The notes: generated by a model not told the origin, from the sequence alone. Counted from the first letter of the stretch, positions 23,970 to 32,535 are shown. The stretch is 64,000 nucleotides of DNA from JALZAI01 sp038212215 (GCA_038212215.1 JBBQUT010000001.1:1-64000); one strand, 5' to 3'. Numbers and translations are program-made.

Positions 23970-26315
23970 GTGGTTGCCGAGCGCACCAACCTGCCGGTGC
24001 CCCCGACAGCGCTCATCGGGCGCGCCGAGGATGTCGCCAATCTGCGCGACATGCTGACCGCACCGGGCACCAGGCTGGTGACGTTGACCGGTCCGCCAGG
24101 TGTGGGCAAGACCCGGCTTGCGGTCGCGAGCGCCGCCGCGGTTGCCGACCAATTCCCCGGCGCGACGGTGTGGGTGGACCTCGGACCGGTGCGCGATCCG
24201 CAGCTGGCGATGGCCGAGATCGAGCGGGCGTTCGACGTGAATCGCGATTCGACCGGATCGGCGCTCAATCGGCTGCCCATCGCGATCAGCGGGCAGGATG
24301 TGCTGCTCGTTTTGGACAATTTTGAGCATCTGCTTGCTGCGGCGGCGCAGCTGGGCCGCCTTCTTGCCGCGAGCCCACGATTGCGGGTGCTGGCTACCAG
24401 CCGGGAACGGCTGCACCTCGCGGCCGAGCGTGAGTACGCGGTGCCGCCGCTGCCGATGCCCTCCGAACTCCAGGTCGGCGACCTGGGTCGGCTCGCTGCC
24501 AATCCGGCGGTCGAGCTGTTGCTCGCCCGGGCGCCGAGGCAGATTGCGCTGACCCGCAACACTGCGCGCTCGCTCGCCGAGATCTGCGTGCGCCTCGACG
24601 GTCTGCCGTTGGCGATCGAGCTGGCGGCAGCTCGGCTGCGGGTGTTCACCCCTGGTGAGTTGGCTTACCGGCTCGATCACCGGATGGCGGTGCTGACCGG
24701 GGGCTCACGCGACGCCCCGGGACGCCATCGTGACCTGCGCGCAGCGATCACCTGGAGCCACGAGCTGCTGCCGGCTGCGGAGCGCGCCGTCTTTCGGCGG
24801 CTGTCGGTGTTCGTCGGCGCGTGGACGATCGCGGCGGCGGAGGTGGTCTGCGCCGACGACGAGGCCGACGCGCGACCGGCACGCGTCAGCACGGCGGCTG
24901 TGGCCGACGCGGTGGAATCACTGCTCGACAAGAGCCTGATCCAGCGCGTGCACGGCGCGGACCGCGACGCCCGGTTCACCATGCTGGTCAGCCTTCGCGA
25001 ATTCGCCGCCGAGCAGCTGGACCAGCACGACGAGGTGGCCGACACCCAATCCAGGCATGCGCGGTACTTTGCCGACGGCGCGCGCCGCTGGGAGACTGCC
25101 ATCGGTGCCGAGGATGAGTCGGTGATGTGGCCATTGGTCGACGACATGCGCGGCGATCTGGTGGCGGCATTCGCGCACAGTCGCACAGCTGGCTCCGCGC
25201 TCGACCACGTACCACTCGAGGACGTACTTTGGCTCGCGGCCGGGCTGGGCTGGTACGCCTACACCCGTGGTTCGCTCGCCGAAGCCGCGGGGCTGATCGA
25301 CTTCGTGTTCGCCGTCGCTGCCGATGACCGGTCCTCGTCCGATGCGCGCGCCGCTGCGCTCGGCGCTGCGGGGGCGGTCGCGTTCGGCCTGGGCGATCTC
25401 GCAAGCGCCGACCGCGGCCTCTCGCAGGCCGCAGCGCTCAGCGACGCACGCGGCGACCGCCGCCGGCTCGCCCTCGTCAGCGCCATCCTCGGCCACGTGG
25501 CGCGCGGCTACGGTCGCTTCGACGACGCTGCGGCCAACTACGCGACGGCCCGCTCGATTTACGAACAGCTCGGCAGTGCTCGTGGACGAGCGTGGGCAGC
25601 GCACGACCTCGGGCTGCTGGCGAACGAGCAGGGCGACCTCGCGGGCGCTGAAGCGCAGTTGCGCGAGGCGTTGCGGTTGCTCGCGCCGCTGGACTACGAC
25701 TGGGCGCGCGCCGTCTCGGCGTGCGCGCTGGCGCGGGTGCTGCTGCTCACCGGGAATGTCGACGAGCCGGCCGGGCTGCTCGCGACGGCGCTCGCCCTGC
25801 ACGAAGGCGTCGGCGACGGGCGCGGCATTGCGCAGTGCCTCGAAACGCTGGCCGAGCTCGCTTTCGCCCGAGGCGCGGCGGCCACGGCCGGGCGCCTACT
25901 GGGCGCGGCGAGCGCGCAACGCGGCGCGGTCGCCGCCGGTCTGACCGAAACGGAGCAGGCTCGTCTGGCCCGCCTCGACGCTGCCTTGGTGGCCGCGTTG
26001 GGTCGCGATGGTGCTGACCACGAGAAGCACGCCGGACGGACCATGCCGGCGAACGCCGCGATCGCGCTTGCGGCCGGCGTCGCCGCTGCGGGTCGCCTCA
26101 CCGAGGACAGGGGCGCGGCGTTGACAGCACGTCAGCTCGAAGTCGCCGCGCTGGTGGCGGCCGGCCGGACCAATCGGCAGATCGGGCGGGCGTTGGGCAT
26201 CACCGAGAAGACCGCAGAGGTGCACGTCCGCAACCTGATGCAACGCCTGCAGGCGCCGAGCCGGGCCGGTGTTGCAGCCTGGGCCACCGCCCACGGGCTG
26301 CTACCGGCCCCGTAA
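23970..26315 (+). CDS. NB-ARC/TPR regulator with LuxR-type DNA-binding domain
   Basis: A 781-aa STAND-class transcription regulator. It has an NTPase with Walker A G-P-P-G-V-G-K-T-R near residue 40, Walker B V-L-L-V-L-D-N-F-E near 110, a L-P-L-A-I-E-L-A-A-A-R box near 213, a helical repeat region with TPR-like units (about 440-640), and a C-terminal LuxR/GerE helix-turn-helix (L-T-A-R-Q-L-E-V-A-A-L-V-A-A-G-R near 717). Such proteins usually switch on nearby gene clusters in response to an unknown ligand. The GTG start is 19 bp behind tadC. The methyltransferase-hydrolase-glycosyltransferase genes that follow are the likely targets. Confidence 0.88.
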   Translation: MVAERTNLPVPPTALIGRAEDVANLRDMLTAPGTRLVTLTGPPGVGKTRLAVASAAAVADQFPGATVWVDLGPVRDPQLAMAEIERAFDVNRDSTGSALNRLPIAISGQDVLLVLDNFEHLLAAAAQLGRLLAASPRLRVLATSRERLHLAAEREYAVPPLPMPSELQVGDLGRLAANPAVELLLARAPRQIALTRNTARSLAEICVRLDGLPLAIELAAARLRVFTPGELAYRLDHRMAVLTGGSRDAPGRHRDLRAAITWSHELLPAAERAVFRRLSVFVGAWTIAAAEVVCADDEADARPARVSTAAVADAVESLLDKSLIQRVHGADRDARFTMLVSLREFAAEQLDQHDEVADTQSRHARYFADGARRWETAIGAEDESVMWPLVDDMRGDLVAAFAHSRTAGSALDHVPLEDVLWLAAGLGWYAYTRGSLAEAAGLIDFVFAVAADDRSSSDARAAALGAAGAVAFGLGDLASADRGLSQAAALSDARGDRRRLALVSAILGHVARGYGRFDDAAANYATARSIYEQLGSARGRAWAAHDLGLLANEQGDLAGAEAQLREALRLLAPLDYDWARAVSACALARVLLLTGNVDEPAGLLATALALHEGVGDGRGIAQCLETLAELAFARGAAATAGRLLGAASAQRGAVAAGLTETEQARLARLDAALVAALGRDGADHEKHAGRTMPANAAIALAAGVAAAGRLTEDRGAALTARQLEVAALVAAGRTNRQIGRALGITEKTAEVHVRNLMQRLQAPSRAGVAAWATAHGLLPAP

Positions 26316-26406
26316 GGGATTTCCCGTATACCTGCCGCGCCCGCCGCGCCGTAGACCTGACCTGCGTCACGAAACCGTGAGCGCGACGACGTCAGAGAGG
26401 CTGGAA

Positions 26407-27462
26407 ATGGCAATGGACGAGGACCGGTTGATGGACTTCCTGCACCGATTCGTTGGCGACCTGGGTGCGACGATCGCGGCGGGCAACGTCGTCGTCGGGC
26501 ACCGCCTGGGGCTCTACCGAGCGATGGTCGACGCGCCGGGTACAGCCGACGAATTGGCGCGGCGCACCGACTGCGACCCGCGCTACATCAGCGAGTGGCT
26601 GCGCGGTCAGGCAGCCGGCGGATACGTCAACTTCGACGCCGCGACGGACACGTACTCCCTGAGCGAGGAGCAGGCCTTCGTCCTCGCCGACCCGGACGGT
26701 GCGGTGTACGCACCCGGCGCCTTCCTCTTGGCCCTCGGGTCCCTGCGGGCCGAGGAACGCGTCGCCGAGGCGTTTCGGACCGGCACCGGAATCGGCTGGC
26801 ACGAGCACGACACGGATGTGTTCCTCGGCTGCGAGCAGTTCTTCCGCCCGGGTTACCACGCCAACCTGGTCCCCGCGTGGATCCCCGCCTTGGACGGCGT
26901 CGAGCAGAAGCTGCAGGCGGGCGCGAAGGTGGCCGACGTCGGATGTGGTCTGGGCGCGTCCACGATCCTGCTCGCCGAGCAGTACCCGAATTCGCAGCTA
27001 CTCGGTTGCGACTACCACGCCGGGTCGATCGAACTGGCCCGCAAGCGCGCGGCCGACGCCGGGGTGGCTGACCGGATCTCCTTCGAGGTCGCGTCCGCCC
27101 AGACATTCGTCGGTAGCGGCTACGACCTCGTCACCAGCTTTGACTGCCTGCACGACATGGGCGACCCGGTCGGCGCCGCCACGCACATCCGGCAGGCTTT
27201 GTCGCCCGACGGCACGTGGATGATCGTGGAACCGGCCGCCGGCAACACCGTTACGGACAACCTGAACCCGGTCGGACGGGTCTATTACAACTTTTCGACC
27301 TTCCTGTGCGTCCCGAACGCGCTTTCGCAGACCGGCGGCTACTCCCTCGGCGCACAGGCGGGCGAGAACGCGATCGCCGAGGTCGTCACGGCTGCCGGGT
27401 TCACCCGGTTCCGCAGGGCGAGCGAGACCCCGTTCAACATCGTCTACGAAGCCCGTCCCTAA
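26407..27462 (+). CDS. Class I SAM-dependent methyltransferase with winged-helix N-terminus
   Basis: A 351-aa protein. Residues 10-90 form a winged-helix dimerisation module (G-L-Y-R-A-M-V-D-A-P-G-T-A-D-E-L-A), common in small-molecule O-methyltransferases and their relatives. The SAM site is D-V-G-C-G-L-G-A-S near residue 179, with the acidic loop G-C-D-Y-H near 199. I chose the ATG at 26407, preceded by GAGAGG, because upstream residues do not resemble the family. It is followed by two alpha/beta hydrolase-type genes on the same strand. Substrate unknown; a secondary metabolite is plausible. Confidence 0.82.
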   Translation: MAMDEDRLMDFLHRFVGDLGATIAAGNVVVGHRLGLYRAMVDAPGTADELARRTDCDPRYISEWLRGQAAGGYVNFDAATDTYSLSEEQAFVLADPDGAVYAPGAFLLALGSLRAEERVAEAFRTGTGIGWHEHDTDVFLGCEQFFRPGYHANLVPAWIPALDGVEQKLQAGAKVADVGCGLGASTILLAEQYPNSQLLGCDYHAGSIELARKRAADAGVADRISFEVASAQTFVGSGYDLVTSFDCLHDMGDPVGAATHIRQALSPDGTWMIVEPAAGNTVTDNLNPVGRVYYNFSTFLCVPNALSQTGGYSLGAQAGENAIAEVVTAAGFTRFRRASETPFNIVYEARP

Positions 27463-27516
27463 GCGGTGTCGCACACCGTGCTGCGATCCGCGTCCGGACG
27501 CGCGACAGTAGACGCC

Positions 27517-28416
27517 ATGCGCGCACGCGAGCCGGATCAATGCGGGTACGCGGTGCGGCGCGGTGTGCGGATTTACTACGAGGTCTTCGGCGCCGGCCCG
27601 ACGACGGTGTTGCTGTTGCCGCCGTGGGCGATTCTGCATTCGCGGATGTGGAAGCTTCAGGTGCCCTACCTCGCACGGCATTTCCGGGTGGTGACCTTCG
27701 ATCCGCGCGGCAACGGAAACTCGGACCGCCCGATCGATCCGTTCGACTATGCCGACGCCGAGACGGTGGCCGACGCGCTGGCCGTGCTCGACGACACCGG
27801 TACCGCGTCGGCGGTCGGTGTCGGGCTGTCGATGGGGGCACGGGTGCTCCTGCAGCTCGCGGCAGCGCATCCCGAGCGCGTCGCCGGAGCCGTCTTCGTC
27901 GCGCCGACGATCCGGCTCGGCGATGTGCTGCCGCAATGCTGGGTGCAACCATTCGACGTCGAGCTCGCGGAAGGGACGGGCTGGGCGACGTACAACGCGA
28001 ATTACTGGCGCCACGACCTGGCGGGTTTCGCGCAATGGTTCTTCGGCGAGATCTTCTGCGAGCCGCACTCGTCCAAGCAGATCGAGGACGCGGTCGGCTG
28101 GGCACTCGACACCGATGCCGAAACGCTCGTCGCGACCGAGCGTGCGCCACACCTCGGTGACCGGCCGACCGTCGGCCTGCCGGTCGCCGCACAATTGGCG
28201 GCCAAGGTCCGCTGCCCCAGTCTCGTTGTGCACGGCGACGACGACCGCATCGTCGGTAGCGACACGGGGGTCGCGCTCGCCGAAGCGCTGGGCTGCCGCG
28301 TGGAAATCTTCCAAGGCGGCGGCCACTGCGTGCACGCGCGGCATCCGGTGCGATTCAACCTGGTCGTGCGGCAGTTCGTCGAAGCATGTGTAGGGAGACA
28401 TGATGCGTGCAACTGA
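27517..28416 (+). CDS. Alpha/beta hydrolase
   Basis: A 299-aa hydrolase with a Ser nucleophile in G-L-S-M-G near residue 107, acid in G-D-D-D-R near 243, and His in G-G-G-H-C-V-H near 268. The strand R-I-Y-Y-E-V-F-G-A-G near 19 is the usual opening. It is a close paralogue of the N-terminal part of the next gene: both share V-P-Y-L-A-R-H-F-R-V, H-S-S-K and H-A-R-H-P-V-x-x-N. The two therefore arose by duplication and probably act on related substrates. Its stop overlaps the next gene's start. Confidence 0.85.
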   Translation: MRAREPDQCGYAVRRGVRIYYEVFGAGPTTVLLLPPWAILHSRMWKLQVPYLARHFRVVTFDPRGNGNSDRPIDPFDYADAETVADALAVLDDTGTASAVGVGLSMGARVLLQLAAAHPERVAGAVFVAPTIRLGDVLPQCWVQPFDVELAEGTGWATYNANYWRHDLAGFAQWFFGEIFCEPHSSKQIEDAVGWALDTDAETLVATERAPHLGDRPTVGLPVAAQLAAKVRCPSLVVHGDDDRIVGSDTGVALAEALGCRVEIFQGGGHCVHARHPVRFNLVVRQFVEACVGRHDACN

Positions 28417-30478
28417 GCCGAACGAGACCGGGTATGCCGTCAATGACGGCGTCCGTTGCTATTACGAGGTGTTCGGTTCGGGCCCGGTGACAATCCTGTT
28501 GATGGGGACGTTCCCGGTGGTGGACGGCCGGCAGTGGAAGGCCCAGGTGCCCTACCTCGCCCGCCACTTCCGGGTGATCACCGTCGATGCGCGCGGAAAT
28601 GGGCGATCCGATCGTCCAGTAGGCGAAGCCGCGTACGGCGACGAGGATTGCGCAGCGGACGCCGCAGCGGTTATGGACGCGACCCGAACCGAATCGGCTG
28701 TGTTGGTCGCATTGTGCTCGGGTATCAAATGGTCGCTGCTGCTGGCAACGGCGCAACCCGAGCGGGTACGCGCGCTGGTGGCGATCGCGCCGGGCGTGCA
28801 CCCGCTCGCCCCGCCCGGGTACCCGCTGCAGGCCGTCGATCACGAGCGCTGGCGGGGCGAGTATCGCGAGTGGGTCGACTACCACACCGAGCTGCTGCTG
28901 CCCGAGCCACACTCGTCCAAGGTGTTCGACGATCTTGTCGGATGGTCGCTGCAGACCGATGCCGAGACGCTGACCTGCCGCGTGCACGCCCCGTTACGGC
29001 CGCACGACGAGGACGAAGCCGTTGCCCTCTCGCGCGCGCTGAGCTGCCCGGTGCTCGTGCTGCACGGCACCGAGGACCGGTGCCAACCCCTGGCGCGCGG
29101 GCGCCGGTTCGCTGAGCTCACCGGTGGCCGGCTGGTCGTGCTCGAGGGCGCCGGGCACCTGCCGCACGCCCGCCACCCCGTGCTCGTCAACACCCTGATC
29201 AAGGAGTTTGTCGATATGCACACGGCACCGTCGAAGCGCGAGTCTGCCTGGCTGTTCGCGCGGGAGCGCAAGCGCAAGGCACTGTGGGTGTGCTCGCCGA
29301 TCGGGCTCGGCCACATCCTGCGTGATCTGGCGATCGCCCGTGCGCTGCGCGAAACCGTGCCAGACCTGGAGATCCATTGGTTGGCGCAGCCGCCGATCAC
29401 GGCCGTCCTTCAGGCCGAGGGGGAGATCGTCCATCCCGCCAGCGCCGAGTTGGCGTCGGAGTCGGCACATTGGGAGAGCGAGTCGACGCACCACGACCTG
29501 CACGCCTTCTATGCGATGCGCCGGATGGATGAGATTTTTTGCGCGAACTACATGCTTTTCGACGACGTCGTCCGCGAGACGCCCTATGACCTGTGGGTGG
29601 GCGACGAATCGTGGGAGGTCGACCATTTCCTGCACGAGAATCCGGAGCGAAAGATTGCCCCGTACGCATTCCTGACCGATGTGATCGGGTTCCTACCTGT
29701 CGACGCGGACGGCGACCCACGTGAGGCGGAATTGTGCGCGGACTACAACGCGGAAATGATTGAACATCTGGCGCGCTACCCCTACGTCCGTGACCGATCG
29801 GTGTTCATCGGTGGGTTCGGTGAATTGCCCGACGCGTCCTTCGGGCCGGGCCTGCCGGGAATCCGGGAATGGTCGGCGAAATGGTTCACCGCGGTGCCGT
29901 ATGTGCTGCCGTTCGACCCGGCGGCGTACCGGCGCCCCGCCGCGTTGCGCACCAAGCTGGGTTACGGCAACGGCTTTCCGCTCTACGTCGCCGCTGTCGG
30001 GGGGACGGCGGTGGGGCGCGATCTGCTGGAACTGACCGCGGAGGCCTTCGCGCTCGTCCGCAAGGACCAGCCCGACGCGCGGATGGTGATGGTGACCGGG
30101 CCACGCCTGCATCCCGATTCGTTGCCCGACGTCGAAGGAATGGACAAGTACGGCTACGTTCCTGCGCTTTTCGAACACCTGGCATGTGCCGACGTCGCCG
30201 TCGTTCAGGGCGGGCTGTCGACCACCATGGAACTCGTCGGGGCGCGCCGGCCCTTCGTCTACTTCCCGCTGGCGCACCACTGGGAGCAGCAGCACTTCGT
30301 CACGCACCGTCTCGAGCACTACCGCGCGGGCATCCGGATGGACTACTCGGCCACCAAGCCGGCCGATCTCGCCGCCGCGATGCTGCTCGCGCACGGACAA
30401 CGCCCGGCGTATCGGCCAATGCGCCGTGGTGGCAGCGCTAAGGCCGCGGCTCAGCTGGCGACGCTGATCCACCGGTAG
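28400..30478 (+). CDS. Alpha/beta hydrolase fused to a UGT/MurG-like glycosyltransferase
   Basis: This 692-aa protein has two enzymes in one frame. Residues 1-270 are an alpha/beta hydrolase paralogous to the preceding gene. At the nucleophile position it reads A-L-C-S-G where the paralogue has G-L-S-M-G, so Cys replaces Ser; the acid (G-T-E-D-R) and His (G-A-G-H-L-P-H) remain. Residues 290-690 look like a GT-B glycosyltransferase: W-V-C-S-P-I-G-L-G-H near 288-297 and a C-terminal nucleotide-sugar site with V-V-Q-G-G-L-S-T-T-M-E-L near 605. An in-frame ATG at 29216, 9 nt after AAGGAG, could start a free glycosyltransferase. ATG 28403 also fits the AGGGAG at 28392 well. Substrates are unknown. 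Confidence 0.8.
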   Translation: MMRATEPNETGYAVNDGVRCYYEVFGSGPVTILLMGTFPVVDGRQWKAQVPYLARHFRVITVDARGNGRSDRPVGEAAYGDEDCAADAAAVMDATRTESAVLVALCSGIKWSLLLATAQPERVRALVAIAPGVHPLAPPGYPLQAVDHERWRGEYREWVDYHTELLLPEPHSSKVFDDLVGWSLQTDAETLTCRVHAPLRPHDEDEAVALSRALSCPVLVLHGTEDRCQPLARGRRFAELTGGRLVVLEGAGHLPHARHPVLVNTLIKEFVDMHTAPSKRESAWLFARERKRKALWVCSPIGLGHILRDLAIARALRETVPDLEIHWLAQPPITAVLQAEGEIVHPASAELASESAHWESESTHHDLHAFYAMRRMDEIFCANYMLFDDVVRETPYDLWVGDESWEVDHFLHENPERKIAPYAFLTDVIGFLPVDADGDPREAELCADYNAEMIEHLARYPYVRDRSVFIGGFGELPDASFGPGLPGIREWSAKWFTAVPYVLPFDPAAYRRPAALRTKLGYGNGFPLYVAAVGGTAVGRDLLELTAEAFALVRKDQPDARMVMVTGPRLHPDSLPDVEGMDKYGYVPALFEHLACADVAVVQGGLSTTMELVGARRPFVYFPLAHHWEQQHFVTHRLEHYRAGIRMDYSATKPADLAAAMLLAHGQRPAYRPMRRGGSAKAAAQLATLIHR

Positions 30479-30525
30479 CCGGCGGTTGCGCGTGTAGACG
30501 GCGCACGCCGGGCGGCAGAGCGGTC

Positions 30526-31212
30526 TCAGCGCCGCCGACGCGCACGCAGGACCAAATCCTCAACGTGGTGTGGGCCCGCGCCGGCGCCGCTGTGGGGTGC
30601 GGCGCGCGGCCGTTGCTCGTTCAGCTCGATCGTCCAGTCGTCGTCGAGCAGCTCGGCGACCATCGCCGGCCAGACGTAGTCGGCCGGGTCGAAGCGGCCG
30701 TCCGGGTGCTGCCGAGTCTCCATGCCCGCGTGGTGCACGAGGAGCAACAGGCCGTCGACGGCGACTGCCGCGAGCAGCGCGCGCTCGGCTGCAGACTCGG
30801 GGGTGCGAAGCAGGGCCGGATACTGTGCGGAGACCAGGTCGAAGTCCGCCGGCTCGAGCGGAGCCTGCGCCAGCTCGGCGTGGATCCAGCGGACGGCGAC
30901 ACCGGCATCGCGCGCGTGGCCGGCTGCCCGCTTCAGCGCTACGCCGGAGACCTCGATTGCGGTCACGTCCCAGCCGTTGCTTGCCAGCCAGATCGCGTCC
31001 GCGCCCTCGCCACAGCCAACGTCGAGCGCTCGACCGGGCGTGATCCCGTCGAGCTGCGCCACCAGCGCGCTGTTGGGCTGGCCGCTCCAGAGTTGCGCCT
31101 GTTCGGCGTATCGCTCGTCCCATTCCGCTCGTACCGCAGGGTTTCCGAGGTACCTGCCGTCGGGCGGGGGTTCGTCGGACGTGGGCGGGCCGGCGTTGGG
31201 ATCAGCGGTCAT
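30526..31212 (-). CDS. Class I SAM-dependent methyltransferase
   Basis: A 228-aa protein with the SAM-binding glycine loop L-D-V-G-C-G-E-G-A-D near residue 62, then A-I-E-V-S near 84 (motif with the ribose-binding acid) and L-V-S-A-Q-Y-P-A-L near 128. The N-terminal Y-A-E-Q-A-Q-L-W-S-G resembles thiopurine/tellurite-type methyltransferases (TehB-like). I use the ATG at 31212 (M-T-A-D-P-N). It ends convergently to the fusion gene. Substrate unknown. Confidence 0.8.
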   Translation of the reverse strand: MTADPNAGPPTSDEPPPDGRYLGNPAVRAEWDERYAEQAQLWSGQPNSALVAQLDGITPGRALDVGCGEGADAIWLASNGWDVTAIEVSGVALKRAAGHARDAGVAVRWIHAELAQAPLEPADFDLVSAQYPALLRTPESAAERALLAAVAVDGLLLLVHHAGMETRQHPDGRFDPADYVWPAMVAELLDDDWTIELNEQRPRAAPHSGAGAGPHHVEDLVLRARRRR

Positions 31213-31277
31213 CTCTCCACTGTTACCGACCCGGTGACCGTCACGCCAGTCGGGTTGCCGGGTCGGCACAACACCCG

Positions 31278-31478
31278 GTGGGCGGTGCCCTTCGCCGTGC
31301 CTCTGCCGCGGTCGCAGGGGAGGGCATCAGTGTGTGGGCCTGGAGGACGGCCGCCGCCCGACGAGCGCTGCTGATTCGTGACGGGCTCGCCGCGGTCGCG
31401 GAATGGGAGCGCGAGCACGGACACTTCACCGAGGCGGAGCTAGATGCCGGGCGGGCCACTGGATCGCGCACGGCGTGA
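31278..31478 (+). pseudogene. Antitoxin-like remnant (VapB-type, N-terminus apparently lost)
   Basis: A 66-codon frame whose centre reads L-R-R-A-S-A-A-V-A-G-E-G-I-S-V near residue 5 and G-L-A-A-V-A-E-W-E-R-E-H-G near 37, followed by F-T-E-A-E-L-D. This resembles the C-terminal two thirds of actinobacterial antitoxins paired with PIN toxins. The DNA-binding N-terminus is not visible in this frame; the adjacent frame upstream reads V-T-V-T-P-V-G-L-P, hinting at a frameshift. The stop overlaps the GTG start of the PIN gene, the usual coupling of such pairs. Confidence 0.5.
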
Positions 31479-31849
31479 GCATCTACGGCGCGGGCCTGCT
31501 CGTTGCTGCCGACCGTAGCGACCGTCAGGTGTGGGCTGATCACCGTGCCCGGCTCGAGGCCGGCGTCGTGCCGACAACCACCGCTCCTGTTGTGGCGCAG
31601 GTGAGTCGCTCCCCGCGCCAGGTGCAGCTGCGGCGGTTTCTTCGCGGCTGCCGTGTCGCACCGTTCGGGGTTGCGCACGCGCACGATGTTGGCGCTCTGC
31701 TGGGGCGGCCCGGCAGCGCCGATCGTGTCGACGCACGTGTCGTGCTGTGCGCCGCTGCGAGCTCGTCGACGATCTGGACCTCGGACGCGGGAAACCTGCG
31801 CCGACTCACCGACCAGCTGTCCTTTCGGTTGGACATTCGAAGCATCTGA
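31475..31849 (+). CDS. PIN-domain protein, VapC-like toxin lacking its first catalytic Asp
   Basis: A 124-aa protein starting S-I-Y-G-A-G-L-L-V-A-A-D-R. In VapC-type RNases this segment reads Y-D-A-G/S, so the first metal-binding Asp is Gly here (GGC where GAC is expected). Later acidic positions survive: the Asp in A-D-R-V-D-A near residue 86 and in T-S-D-A-G-N-L near 106. The fold signature is otherwise good (T-T-T-A-P-V-V-A-Q-V, L-L-G-R-P-G). A PIN nuclease needs a cluster of three to four acids, so it is probably inactive. The GTG start overlaps the antitoxin stop. Confidence 0.6.
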   Translation: MSIYGAGLLVAADRSDRQVWADHRARLEAGVVPTTTAPVVAQVSRSPRQVQLRRFLRGCRVAPFGVAHAHDVGALLGRPGSADRVDARVVLCAAASSSTIWTSDAGNLRRLTDQLSFRLDIRSI

Positions 31850-31885
31850 CACAACTGGCTCGGGCAACGGCGCGTGACTGCGCGC

Positions 31886-31924
31886 TGTCAAGTTCGCCAT
31901 CCACAGGGCGGGTGTGGTCCACAG
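31886..31924 (+). promoter_or_regulatory. Duplicated 39-bp upstream element, copy 2 (3' tad genes)
   Basis: This matches 20556-20594 at 33 of 39 positions and, like it, ends exactly 50 nt before a tad start codon (ATG 31975). It contains ATCCACAGG and GTCCACAG, two direct TCCACAG copies 18 bp apart. Conservation of sequence and spacing on both sides of an 8-kb block argues for a functional promoter or operator and not chance. Confidence 0.65.
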
Positions 31925-31974
31925 ATTGGCTCGCTGCGCTGCGTCCGCCGCTCGTTCGGGTTTGGCTGACAGGC

Positions 31975-32163
31975 ATGAAACTTCTCAAGAGAATTGCCCG
32001 GCGCGTGTGGGCAATCGGTGATGCCGGGATGACAACGGCGGAGTACGCAGTCGGGACGATCGCCGCAGTGGGTTTCGCGGTCGTGCTGTACAAGATCGTC
32101 CGCAGCCCGGCAGTGTCGGCGATGCTTACCTCCATCGTGCACACCGCGCTGACCGCGATCTGA
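31975..32163 (+). CDS. DUF4244 small Flp-like pilin candidate
   Basis: A 62-aa protein with a basic N-terminus, then D-A-G-M-T-T-A-E-Y-A-V-G-T-I-A-A-V near residues 16-32, which joins a membrane helix. The G-M-T-T-A-E-Y segment is a prepilin-like processing site with the Glu five residues after the Gly, and the length is that of Flp pilins. This is the Rv3656c position. It is the first gene behind the second copy of the tad upstream element. Pilin function is inferred from context and motif. Confidence 0.8.
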   Translation: MKLLKRIARRVWAIGDAGMTTAEYAVGTIAAVGFAVVLYKIVRSPAVSAMLTSIVHTALTAI

Positions 32164-32172
32164 GCGGGCGCC

Positions 32173-32535
32173 ATGCGCTGCGAGGCAAATAGGAATCGTG
32201 ACGCCGGAATGGCGACGGCAGAGTTGGTCGCCTGCCTGCCGGTGCTGATCCTGCTACTGGCGTTCGCGCTCAGCGTCGAGTCGATTGGCGCAACACGAAC
32301 CCGGGTGCAGGACGCCGCACGTGAAGCCGCTCGCGCCGCTGCACGTGGCGACCTTGACACCGCACACCTACTCGCCGCGGAAGCGGCGCCGGGGTCGACG
32401 GTGTCGATCACCAGTACGGCAGACGAGGTGATGGCCGTGGTGCACATTCATGTGCACCTGCTCGCGCGCTGGCTGCCGTCGGTAACGATCACCGAGCGCG
32501 CCGTCGCCGCGGCAGAGCCGACGGTGCCACCGTGA
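32173..32535 (+). CDS. TadE-like pseudopilin
   Basis: A 120-aa protein with D-A-G-M-A-T-A-E-L near residue 10 and one membrane helix (about 18-36), the arrangement of TadE minor pilins. The remainder (residues 40-120) is extracytoplasmic and begins with the A-R-E-A-A-R-A-A-A-R-G helix typical of the family. It starts 9 bp after the DUF4244 gene, and its stop overlaps the GTG of the next gene. Confidence 0.8.
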   Translation: MRCEANRNRDAGMATAELVACLPVLILLLAFALSVESIGATRTRVQDAAREAARAAARGDLDTAHLLAAEAAPGSTVSITSTADEVMAVVHIHVHLLARWLPSVTITERAVAAAEPTVPP

